Source: Bordetella parapertussis
GTDB lineage: Bacteria > Pseudomonadota > Gammaproteobacteria > Burkholderiales > SG8-41
Assembly: GCA_945863085.1 (NCBI GenBank)
Contig: CAMBCD010000204.1
Location: forward strand, 1 to 5,340
Direction: 5' to 3'
Length of the DNA: 5,340 nt
This document shows, piece after piece, positions 1-5,340 of this stretch (its first letter is position 1; the number at the start of each line of letters is the position of its first letter). A program made the translations under genes and the position numbers. The notes beneath the pieces are model-generated. The model made no database searches. It was not told the DNA's origin and saw nothing but the letters and a program-made list of their open reading frames with translations.

Positions 1-722
1 TACCGGGGCCGCATCCGGCGGTGGTGATGCTGCACGGCCGCGCCGGATCCTATTCTTCGCTGAAGCGTGGTCAGCACAACGCCGATGCGCTGACCATGCG
101 GCACAGGATGTGGGGCAATTTCTGGGCGGAGCGCGGTTACCTGGCCGTCCATGTCGACAGTTTCGGGCCGCGCGGTTATCCCGGTGGTTTTGCCAGACAT
201 TCCTACGACAGCCGGCCGCTGGAGGTCAGTGAGCAGTCGGTACGTCCGCTGGATGCTTATGGCGCACTGACATACCTGCGCAGTCGCAGCGATGTCGCGC
301 CGGACCGCATCGGCGTGCAGGGCTGGTCCAACGGCGGCATGACCGTGCTCGCCGCCCTGGGGCCGCGGCCGCCGGGGCTGCACAATCCGACGCCGACCAG
401 CGGTTTTCGTGCGGCCATCGCGCAATACCCGGGTTGCCGCGCGCCATCGGCAGAACCGGATTACGCGGCTTATGCGCCGCTGCTGATCACGGTCGCCGAA
501 AACGATGACGAGGTATCGCCGACCGTGTGCCGGACATTCGCGGAAAAAATCCGCGGCCGCAGCGCCGGCCTGGAATTCGTCTGGTACGACGGTGCGCAGC
601 ATTCGTACGATGATCCCGGCAAGACCAAGCAAAGCCATGAACCCAACCGGCTGGCGCTGCAGGATACGCAGCGCCGTGCCGCGGCTTTTTTTGCGCAACA
701 CCTGGCGCCGCTGAAACCATGA
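1..722 (+). CDS. Dienelactone hydrolase family protein (alpha/beta hydrolase), 5'-truncated by window edge
   Basis: This is the C-terminal part of an alpha/beta-hydrolase-fold enzyme. The frame is already open at the window edge, reading PGPHPAVVMLHGRAGS from base 3. The GTG at 21 sits inside the conserved strand before the oxyanion-hole HGxxG loop, so it is not the true start. Numbering from the codon at 21, the nucleophile elbow GWSNGG is at 101-106 with Ser103 (bases 327-329). The likely acid is Asp162 in AENDDEVSP, and the likely base is His194 in YDGAQHSYD (600-602). The phrase VDSFGPRG after 'AERGYLAVH' is typical of the dienelactone hydrolase family. The nucleophile is Ser rather than the Cys of classical ClcD-type dienelactone hydrolases, so a true dienelactone substrate is doubtful; an ester or acyl substrate is more likely but unknown. 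The missing N-terminus could carry a signal peptide. Its stop overlaps the ggt start. Family call is firm; substrate is not. Confidence 0.9.
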   Translation, partial: PGPHPAVVMLHGRAGSYSSLKRGQHNADALTMRHRMWGNFWAERGYLAVHVDSFGPRGYPGGFARHSYDSRPLEVSEQSVRPLDAYGALTYLRSRSDVAPDRIGVQGWSNGGMTVLAALGPRPPGLHNPTPTSGFRAAIAQYPGCRAPSAEPDYAAYAPLLITVAENDDEVSPTVCRTFAEKIRGRSAGLEFVWYDGAQHSYDDPGKTKQSHEPNRLALQDTQRRAAAFFAQHLAPLKP

Positions 723-802
723 GCAGTGCCGGCAGGGCATTCCGTTTTCGCCATGCGCTGGGCGCGGTGCTGGTGGTCTTGTGCTGGACTGCTGCGCAGG
801 CG
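719..802 (+). other. Predicted Sec signal peptide of Ggt
   Basis: Residues 1-28 have a positively charged N-region (Arg6, Arg9, Arg11), a hydrophobic core (ALGAVLVVLCW) and a small-residue AQA motif for signal peptidase I after residue 28. Cleavage one residue later is also possible. A Cys at position 22 lies inside the core without a convincing lipobox, so a lipoprotein is less likely. Confidence 0.75.
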
Positions 803-2428
803 GCCACTCAGGTGGCTGCTCAGGTAGCTAATTCGTCAAGCGCGGCGATTGCATCGGCGCATCCGCTGGCCACTGCTGCTGGCCAATCGATGCTGGCGCG
901 CGGCGGCAATGCGTTTGACGCCGCGATCGCGGTGGCCGCTGCGCTCGCTGTCGTTGAGCCGTATTCATCCGGTCTGGGCGGCGGCGGATTTTTTTTGTTG
1001 CATCGGGCGAACGATGGTCACCAGGTGATGATCGATGCGCGCGAAACCGCGCCGGCAGGCATTTTGCCGCAACACCTGTTTGATGCTGCCGGTAATCCCT
1101 TGCCGGGCGCCACCACGCGGGGCGGCACTGCCGCGGCCATTCCCGGATTGCCGGCGGGGCTGGAGCACCTGGCGCAGCGTTACGGCAGCTTGCCTATGAG
1201 CGTCACGCTGGCGCCGGCCATCCGCCTGGCAAGCGAGGGTTTCAAAACAGACCGGCGTTACGCGCGGATCACCCAATTACGCGAGGCCATGCTGCGCGCA
1301 ACAAAAGAGACTGCGCTGTTTCTCGATAACGGTCGCGCACCGGTTCCCGGTTATCTGTTGCGCCAGCCCGATCTGGCATTGACGCTGGAACGGATCACCC
1401 GCGGCGGCGCGGCGGGTTTTTACCACGGACCGGTGGCAGAGGGCATGGTTGCGGCGGTCAAGGCTGCGGGCGGCGTCTGGCAGATGAGTGATCTCGCGGC
1501 GTATCGCGTGGTCGAGCGTGTTCCGGTGCGTTTCAGTTATCGCGGCGCAAGGATTACCGCGGCGGCACTGCCGTCGGCGGGCGGCATCGCGCTGGCGCAG
1601 GCGCTGGGCATGCTGGAGCAATTTCCCGCGGGTGATGTGCAGGATCCTGAATACGCCCACCTCGTTGCCGAGGTCATGCGCCGTGCTTTTCGCGATCGCA
1701 TACAACTGGGTGACCCGGATCAGACGCCGATTCCGGTCGCAGAGTTGTTAAAAAAAGATAAATTAAATCAATATGTTACGGAAATCCGGCGCGACAAGGC
1801 TACACCGCTGCCGCCGCCGGCTGCAACGGGGGCGGGTGCCGGCAGTGTCAACACCACGCATTTTTCCATTGTTGATGCGGCCGGCAATCGTGTGGCGGCC
1901 ACGCTGACCATCAACCTGCTGTTCGGCTCGGGCATCGTCGGTCGCGGCACCGGTGTGTTGCTCAACAATGAAATGGATGATTTCACGCTGCGTGCGGATG
2001 TTGCGAACAGTTTCCAGTTGCGCGGTGGCACAGCGAACAGCGTGGCGCCGGGCAAGCGCCCGCTGTCGAGCATGACGCCGACATTTGTCGAAGACGACAA
2101 GGGTGTGCTGATCCTCGGCGCACCCGGCGGTTCGCGCATCATCAGCCAGGTGTTGCTGGCGACAATCGAATATCTGCGCAATCCGAGGGTTGATTTGCCG
2201 CAACTGGTGGCGATGCCGCGTTATCACCATCAGTATTGGCCCGACCGCATTGAAATCGAACCCGAAGGATTTTCCGCGGCGTGGCGCAGCGCACTGGAAA
2301 GCAAGGGACACCAGCTGCGCGCGGCCAACCGCAAGTGGGGCAATCTGCAGGCGGTGTTTCAGCCGCGCGGTGGCGGTGCTGCGCAGGCGGCGAACGACCC
2401 GCGTGGCGGCGATGTTGCCTGGTATTGA
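719..2428 (+). CDS. ggt: Gamma-glutamyltransferase / glutathione hydrolase precursor
   Basis: This 569-residue protein is a complete gamma-glutamyltranspeptidase, an Ntn-hydrolase that cleaves glutathione and other gamma-glutamyl compounds or transfers the gamma-glutamyl group. Residues 1-28 look like a Sec signal peptide (basic FRFRH, hydrophobic core, AQA at 26-28), implying periplasmic location. The large-subunit region has GGNAFDAAIA, an EPYSSGLGGGGF segment and the IDARETAP stretch. The autoprocessing site is N-TTHFS, with catalytic Thr379 (bases 1853-1855), so processing should give a large subunit ending at 378 and a 191-residue small subunit, the usual family size. The small subunit keeps LLNNEMDDF, RPLSSMTP and GAPGGSRI, which line the substrate pocket, and a lid-loop-like stretch before RPLSSM. 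The ATG overlaps the preceding stop as ATGA and has no clear Shine-Dalgarno sequence, suggesting translational coupling. All key residues are present, so it should be active. Confidence 0.96.
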   Translation: MSSAGRAFRFRHALGAVLVVLCWTAAQAATQVAAQVANSSSAAIASAHPLATAAGQSMLARGGNAFDAAIAVAAALAVVEPYSSGLGGGGFFLLHRANDGHQVMIDARETAPAGILPQHLFDAAGNPLPGATTRGGTAAAIPGLPAGLEHLAQRYGSLPMSVTLAPAIRLASEGFKTDRRYARITQLREAMLRATKETALFLDNGRAPVPGYLLRQPDLALTLERITRGGAAGFYHGPVAEGMVAAVKAAGGVWQMSDLAAYRVVERVPVRFSYRGARITAAALPSAGGIALAQALGMLEQFPAGDVQDPEYAHLVAEVMRRAFRDRIQLGDPDQTPIPVAELLKKDKLNQYVTEIRRDKATPLPPPAATGAGAGSVNTTHFSIVDAAGNRVAATLTINLLFGSGIVGRGTGVLLNNEMDDFTLRADVANSFQLRGGTANSVAPGKRPLSSMTPTFVEDDKGVLILGAPGGSRIISQVLLATIEYLRNPRVDLPQLVAMPRYHHQYWPDRIEIEPEGFSAAWRSALESKGHQLRAANRKWGNLQAVFQPRGGGAAQAANDPRGGDVAWY

Positions 2429-2433
2429 GATTC

Positions 2434-2454
2434 GGTGAGAGGTGAATGGTGATG
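2434..2454 (+). repeat. Three degenerate heptamer direct repeats (GGTGANN)
   Basis: Just after the ggt stop, GGTGAGA, GGTGAAT and GGTGATG follow one another at an exact 7-base period (starts at 2434, 2441 and 2448). The first five bases are identical in all three. The function is unknown. It may be a remnant of a dispersed intergenic repeat or a protein-binding site, or simply low-complexity sequence. Confidence 0.5.
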
Positions 2455-2495
2455 GGCAACCCCCTTCTGAGCACCCATTACGCTTGACCCATCAC
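2449..2495 (+). repeat. Imperfect inverted repeat / hairpin between ggt and accA
   Basis: GTGATGGG at 2449-2456 is the exact reverse complement of CCCATCAC at 2488-2495. Pairing extends inward as CAA (2457-2459) with TTG (2484-2486) if A2487 is bulged, giving an 11-bp stem with a loop of about 24 bases. No U-run follows, so it does not fit a standard intrinsic terminator. It might stabilise the ggt 3' end, act in the accA leader, or be a binding site; none of these is shown by the sequence. Confidence 0.45.
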
Positions 2496-2507
2496 GTCCT
2501 GTATCAT
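2484..2507 (+). promoter_or_regulatory. Possible accA promoter elements (weak)
   Basis: TTGACC at 2484-2489 resembles a sigma-70 -35 box and TATCAT at 2502-2507 resembles a -10 box. The spacer is only 12 bases, far short of the usual 16-18, so the two are unlikely to act together. If TATCAT alone is a real -10, transcription would begin within a few bases of the accA ATG at 2516 and give a leaderless or nearly leaderless mRNA. This would fit the absence of a Shine-Dalgarno sequence there. Confidence 0.2.
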
Positions 2508-2515
2508 TTCGCCCC

Positions 2516-3484
2516 ATGAAAACGACATTTCTCGAATTCGAGCAGCCGATCGCCGATCTGGAAACCAAGATCGAAGAACTGCGCTTTGTGCAGGATGATT
2601 CGGCGCTGGACATTTCCGAAGAGATCTCGCGGCTGCAGAAAAAAAGCCAGGGCCTGACCAAGGAGATTTATTCGAAGCTCAATGCCTGGCAGATTTCGCA
2701 GGTGGCGCGTCATCCGCAGCGGCCGTACACGCTGGACTACATCAACGGTCTGTTCACGGATTTCGAGGAAATGCACGGCGACCGTGTTTACGCCGATGAT
2801 CCGGCGATCGTCGGGGGCATGGCGCGCTTCGGCGGCCAGACCGTGGTGGTGATCGGGCACCAGAAGGGGCGCGATACCAAGGACAAGATTTACCGCAATT
2901 TCGGCATGCCGCGGCCCGAGGGTTACCGCAAGGCGCTGCGTCTGATGAAGCTGGCGGAAAAATTCGGCGTGCCGGTGTTTACCTTCATTGACACTCCCGG
3001 CGCCTATCCCGGCGTCGGCGCCGAGGAGCGCGGCCAGTCGGAAGCCATCGGGCGCAACCTGTATGCGATGGCGGCACTGAAAACACCGGTGATCTGCACG
3101 GTGATCGGCGAGGGCGGTTCGGGCGGTGCGCTGGCCATTGCGGTCGGTGACGTGACGCTGATGCTGCAGTATTCGACGTATTCGGTGATCTCGCCGGAAG
3201 GTTGTGCCTCCATCCTGTGGAAAAGCGCGGAGCGGGCGCCGGATGCCGCGGAAACGCTGGGCATCACCGCGACCCGGCTGAAAACACTGGGATTGGTCGA
3301 TAAGATCATCCCCGAACCCTTGGGTGGTGCGCACCGCGATTACGACGCCATGATGCAGTCGCTGAAAAAAGCGCTGCAGGAAAGCTGGAAGCAGTTGCGT
3401 GACCTGCCGCTCGACAAGCTGGCGGAGGCGCGTTTTGCGCGGCTGATGGATTATGGCCAGTTCAAGGAAGCGGAAAGCCGCTGA
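2516..3484 (+). CDS. accA: Acetyl-CoA carboxylase, carboxyltransferase subunit alpha
   Basis: This 322-residue protein matches AccA in full (E. coli AccA is 319 residues). With AccD it forms the cytoplasmic carboxyltransferase that moves the carboxyl group from biotin on AccB to acetyl-CoA, making malonyl-CoA, the committed step of fatty-acid synthesis. The N-terminal helical segment [18 protein letters not shown] is characteristic. The crotonase-fold core carries [40 protein letters not shown] (158-177), the glycine-rich [11 protein letters not shown] (198-208) and [20 protein letters not shown] (217-236). The last two regions form the CoA/biotin site in the family. The ATG at 2516 gives the standard N-terminus, but the bases before it (TATCATTTCGCCCC) contain no Shine-Dalgarno sequence. 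It is followed directly by tilS. accD, accB and accC are not in the window, which is usual for Gram-negatives. Confidence 0.98.
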   Translation: MKTTFLEFEQPIADLETKIEELRFVQDDSALDISEEISRLQKKSQGLTKEIYSKLNAWQISQVARHPQRPYTLDYINGLFTDFEEMHGDRVYADDPAIVGGMARFGGQTVVVIGHQKGRDTKDKIYRNFGMPRPEGYRKALRLMKLAEKFGVPVFTFIDTPGAYPGVGAEERGQSEAIGRNLYAMAALKTPVICTVIGEGGSGGALAIAVGDVTLMLQYSTYSVISPEGCASILWKSAERAPDAAETLGITATRLKTLGLVDKIIPEPLGGAHRDYDAMMQSLKKALQESWKQLRDLPLDKLAEARFARLMDYGQFKEAESR

Positions 3485-3488
3485 GATG
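3472..3488 (+). promoter_or_regulatory. Ribosome binding site deciding the tilS start
   Basis: GGAAAG at 3472-3477, inside the last codons of accA, lies eight bases before the ATG at 3486. A second purine tract, AAGGAAG at 3464-3470, is 15 bases away, which is too far for an ideal site, and it lies downstream of the alternative ATG at 3453. This placement favours 3486, reached by ribosomes finishing accA. Confidence 0.5.
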
Positions 3489-4859
3489 GTCGGCGCGCCT
3501 GGACCCCGGCGCAGATCGGCAGATTCTCCGTCGCTGGACGTTCTGGCGGATCAGGTCCGCGGCATTATGCGGCGGGAGATTCCCGGCAGCGCGACCCTTG
3601 TCGTCGGCCTCAGCGGCGGCATTGATTCCGTGGTGCTGCTGCATGTGCTGGTGCGCCGCTTGCGCATTGCGCCGGCGCGAATTTCCGCAATCCATGTCAA
3701 TCACCGGATCAGTCCGCATGCGGGGCGCTGGGCTGCGTTTTGCCGCCGCCTTTGCCGTGAACTTGGCGTAAAGCTGCGGGTGGTCAAAGTCGATGTGCCT
3801 CGCGGCAACAGCACCGAAGCGGCGGCGCGCGCGGCGCGTTACGCGGTGTTCGCCACCAGCGGCGCCGATGTACTGATGCTGGCGCACAATCGTGATGACC
3901 AGGCGGAGACCGTGCTGCTGCAGTTGCTGCGCGGTGCCGGTCCGCGCGGTCTGGCCGGGATGCCGGTGCTGCGCTCCGCCGCGACCAATATGCCGCCGGT
4001 GCTGCGACCGCTGCTGGGCGTGCCGCGCAAGACCATCGTCGCGCATGCGCAGCGTTACCGGCTGCAGTGGGTGGAAGACGACAGCAACCGGGATCCGGCT
4101 TATCTGCGCAATTTCCTGCGCCACCAGGTGATGCCGGTACTCGAACGCAAAGTGCCGGGGACTGGCGCGACGCTGGCGCGGGCCGCCCGGCATCAGGCCG
4201 AAGCATCCGATTTGCTCGACGTATTGGCCGAACAGGATCTGGGTGCTGCGGACGGTATCGGAATGAGCCGCCTGCCGCTGGCGCTGCTCAGACCTCTGGC
4301 ACCGCATCGTGCGCGCAATGCCCTGCGTTATTTCCTGCGCTGCAATGACGTGGCGATGCCGGATGCCGATCGCCTGGAGGAATTGCTGCGGCAGGCGCTC
4401 ACGGCGCGGGCTGATGCGCGGGTCCGGGTTGAACTGGACAGGGTCGGGCTGCGGCGATTCCAGGATGCCTTGTACATCCTGCGGCCGCTGCCACGGCTGG
4501 TGGCGACTTTCGAGCAGGCATGGAACGGCCGCGGTGTGCTGGCCTTGCCGCAGCTCGGTGGCTCACTGCGTCTGGTACGCGGCACGGGCGAGGGGATTGC
4601 TGCGGGTGCGTTGCGCTCGGCCTTGCTGGTGGTGCGGGTGAGGCGGGGCGGGGAAATGCTGCGGCCGGCGCAGGGCGGACGGCGGCGGACGGTGCGCAAC
4701 CTGCTGCAGGAAGCCGCGATGCCGCCCTGGCTGCGCGAACGGCTGCCTTTTCTTTATGTGGATGACGAGCTTGCGGCGGTACCCGGCCTGGGGATCGATG
4801 CAAAATTTCAGGCAAACGCGGATGAATCCGGGCTGCAGCCCCTGTGGCTGCCCGACTGA
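3486..4859 (+). CDS. tilS: tRNA(Ile)-lysidine synthetase
   Basis: TilS attaches lysine to the N2-position of C34 of the CAU-anticodon tRNA(Ile) using ATP, switching it to read AUA as isoleucine; it is normally essential. From the ATG at 3486 the protein is 457 residues (E. coli TilS is 432). The N-terminal PP-loop ATPase domain shows SGGIDS at 43-48, HVNHRIS near 70-76 and HNRDDQAET at 134-142. A middle TilS substrate-binding domain follows. The C-terminal domain shows RRGGEML at 386-392 and TVRNLLQEAAMPPWLRERLPFLY from 402, then a final GLGIDAKF. An upstream in-frame ATG at 3453 would add 11 residues ([11 protein letters not shown]) encoded inside accA. I prefer 3486, which is one base after the accA stop and has GGAAAG at 3472-3477 eight bases upstream. 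Close packing suggests co-transcription with accA. Confidence 0.96.
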   Translation: MVGAPGPRRRSADSPSLDVLADQVRGIMRREIPGSATLVVGLSGGIDSVVLLHVLVRRLRIAPARISAIHVNHRISPHAGRWAAFCRRLCRELGVKLRVVKVDVPRGNSTEAAARAARYAVFATSGADVLMLAHNRDDQAETVLLQLLRGAGPRGLAGMPVLRSAATNMPPVLRPLLGVPRKTIVAHAQRYRLQWVEDDSNRDPAYLRNFLRHQVMPVLERKVPGTGATLARAARHQAEASDLLDVLAEQDLGAADGIGMSRLPLALLRPLAPHRARNALRYFLRCNDVAMPDADRLEELLRQALTARADARVRVELDRVGLRRFQDALYILRPLPRLVATFEQAWNGRGVLALPQLGGSLRLVRGTGEGIAAGALRSALLVVRVRRGGEMLRPAQGGRRRTVRNLLQEAAMPPWLRERLPFLYVDDELAAVPGLGIDAKFQANADESGLQPLWLPD

Positions 4860-4903
4860 TGATGTTTCGGTAATCCGCCCTCGAACGGTGCATGGCCGCA
4901 GGT

Positions 4904-4932
4904 TTGCCAAATCCGGGGGGCTTTGTTACTCT
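4904..4932 (+). promoter_or_regulatory. Candidate sigma-70 promoter for the TAXI gene
   Basis: TTGCCA at 4904-4909 matches four of six -35 consensus bases in order (TTGnnA). TACTCT at 4927-4932, after a 17-base spacer, keeps the most conserved T, A and final T of a -10 box. Transcription would start near 4939, leaving a leader of roughly 85 bases. The -10 is poor, so this is tentative. Confidence 0.25.
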
Positions 4933-5012
4933 GCCTTTGCTGGTCCACAAGATGAGAATAACGCTCCGCTATCGGCAGGGGTGCCGTCTTGAAACTCTTA
5001 ACGACCCAATGC

Positions 5013-5017
5013 GAGGA
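5013..5017 (+). promoter_or_regulatory. Shine-Dalgarno sequence of the TAXI gene
   Basis: GAGGA at 5013-5017 sits eight bases before the ATG at 5026, an optimal spacing. It supports that start, as does the signal peptide beginning there. Confidence 0.75.
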
Positions 5018-5025
5018 TGAAGACA

Positions 5026-5340
5026 ATGAGATTTACACAGGTAACGAAGTTCGTGCTTGCCGCGATCACCGGGCTGACTATTGCCGCCGGAGCCACCAGC
5101 GCCTTTGCGCAGGCGAAACCGAATCCGAACTGGCCGAAAAACCTGACGCTGGGTACCGCATCGGTGGGCGGCCTGTATTTTGTCTATGGTCAAGTGTGGG
5201 CCAGTCTGGTCAATGAAAAGATCGGCACCAACATCAGCACCCAGCAGACCCAGGGACCGAACCAGAACATCATCCTGACCGAATCCAAGCAGGTTGATTT
5301 CGGCATGACCACGATGGGTATCGCGTTGCAGGCTTGGGAA
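5026..5340 (+). CDS. TRAP transporter solute-binding protein, TAXI family (3'-truncated by window edge)
   Basis: Only the first 105 codons are present; the frame is still open at the window end. Residues 1-28 form a clear Sec signal peptide (MRFTQVTK, hydrophobic core, cleavage after AFA), so the protein should be periplasmic. The mature part has the opening of TAXI (TRAP-associated extracytoplasmic immunogenic) receptors: strand LTLGTASVGGLYFVYGQVWASLVNE (from residue 41), then a TQQTQGPNQNI segment and a TESKQVDFGMTTMGIA segment, corresponding to the family's 'GTGSxGGxYYxxG', 'TxGSxxN' and 'xGxADxgxxxxd' pattern. TAXI proteins capture solutes, often dicarboxylates or amino acids, for a fused DctQM-type membrane permease. 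The ligand cannot be told from this fragment. Whether a TRAP permease gene follows lies outside the window. It is separated from tilS by 166 bases and probably belongs to another unit. Confidence 0.88.
   Translation, partial: MRFTQVTKFVLAAITGLTIAAGATSAFAQAKPNPNWPKNLTLGTASVGGLYFVYGQVWASLVNEKIGTNISTQQTQGPNQNIILTESKQVDFGMTTMGIALQAWE

Larger units (their letters stand above)
4860..5025 (+). other. Intergenic region between tilS and the TAXI gene
   Basis: This 166-base gap contains no convincing coding sequence or intrinsic terminator for tilS. It holds a possible promoter (4904-4932), a small GC-rich hairpin (CGGCA at 4973-4977, GGGG loop, TGCCG at 4982-4986) and a Shine-Dalgarno sequence near its end. 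The size and content suggest that the downstream gene starts its own transcript. Confidence 0.5.

Noticed and set aside
989..996. Run of eight T in ggt as a phase-variable tract
   Set aside because: It encodes the FFLL strand within a conserved segment (GGGGFFLL). With a run this short, phase variation is not supported without length variants.
1763..2311. Minus-strand open frame (182 codons) opposite ggt
   Set aside because: It lies opposite the strongly conserved small-subunit coding region of Ggt, and its composition matches an antisense shadow.
2449..2495. Intrinsic terminator for ggt
   Set aside because: The stem is moderate, the loop is about 24 bases, and no U-tract follows the right arm, so the terminator pattern is not met.
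2504..3334. Long minus-strand open frame (276 codons) opposite accA
   Set aside because: It lies entirely antisense to a certain AccA gene. The His/Arg/Gln-rich translation is typical of antisense frames in GC-rich DNA, and no domain is recognisable.
3462..4307. Long minus-strand open frame (281 codons) opposite tilS
   Set aside because: It is antisense to certain TilS sequence and low-complexity (His, Arg, Gln, Ala rich), with no recognisable family motif.
4973..4986. CGGCA-GGGG-TGCCG hairpin as terminator or riboswitch part
   Set aside because: It is only a 5-bp stem, with no U-run and no recognisable riboswitch core nearby. It could arise by chance in GC-rich sequence.
4989..4994. TTGAAA as a -35 box for the TAXI gene
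   Set aside because: A -10 at normal spacing would fall on the Shine-Dalgarno sequence, where no -10-like hexamer is present.

Overview
The window looks like a chromosomal stretch of a GC-rich proteobacterium, most likely a betaproteobacterium. The reasons are the high-GC codon use throughout, the AccA sequence (its N-terminus and '[21 protein letters not shown]' section read like betaproteobacterial AccA), the accA-tilS adjacency common in beta- and gammaproteobacteria, and the presence of a TAXI-type TRAP binding protein. This placement comes from remembered family sequences, not a search, and the genus is not resolved.

Layout, all genes on the + strand. (1) 1-722: the 3' part of a dienelactone-hydrolase-family alpha/beta hydrolase whose start lies before the window. 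(2) 719-2428: a complete exported gamma-glutamyltransferase (ggt), overlapping the hydrolase stop by 4 bp (ATGA). (3) 2429-2515: a short gap with three heptamer direct repeats and an imperfect hairpin. (4) 2516-3484: accA, the alpha subunit of acetyl-CoA carboxylase carboxyltransferase. (5) 3486-4859: tilS, tRNA(Ile)-lysidine synthetase, one base after the accA stop. (6) 4860-5025: an intergenic gap with a possible promoter and a good ribosome binding site. (7) 5026-5340: the first 105 codons of a TAXI-family TRAP transporter solute-binding protein, running off the right edge.

The genes form three apparent units. The hydrolase and ggt are probably translationally coupled. accA and tilS form a compact housekeeping pair for fatty-acid synthesis and tRNA modification. 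The TAXI protein probably starts a separate unit for import of an unknown solute. No RNA gene, CRISPR array, insertion sequence or integrase is visible, and base composition is even apart from a short AT-rich patch inside ggt.

I found no convincing undescribed system. The most unusual points are the repeat/hairpin cluster and the lack of a Shine-Dalgarno sequence just before accA, and the pairing of an alpha/beta hydrolase with ggt upstream of accA. These are modest observations.
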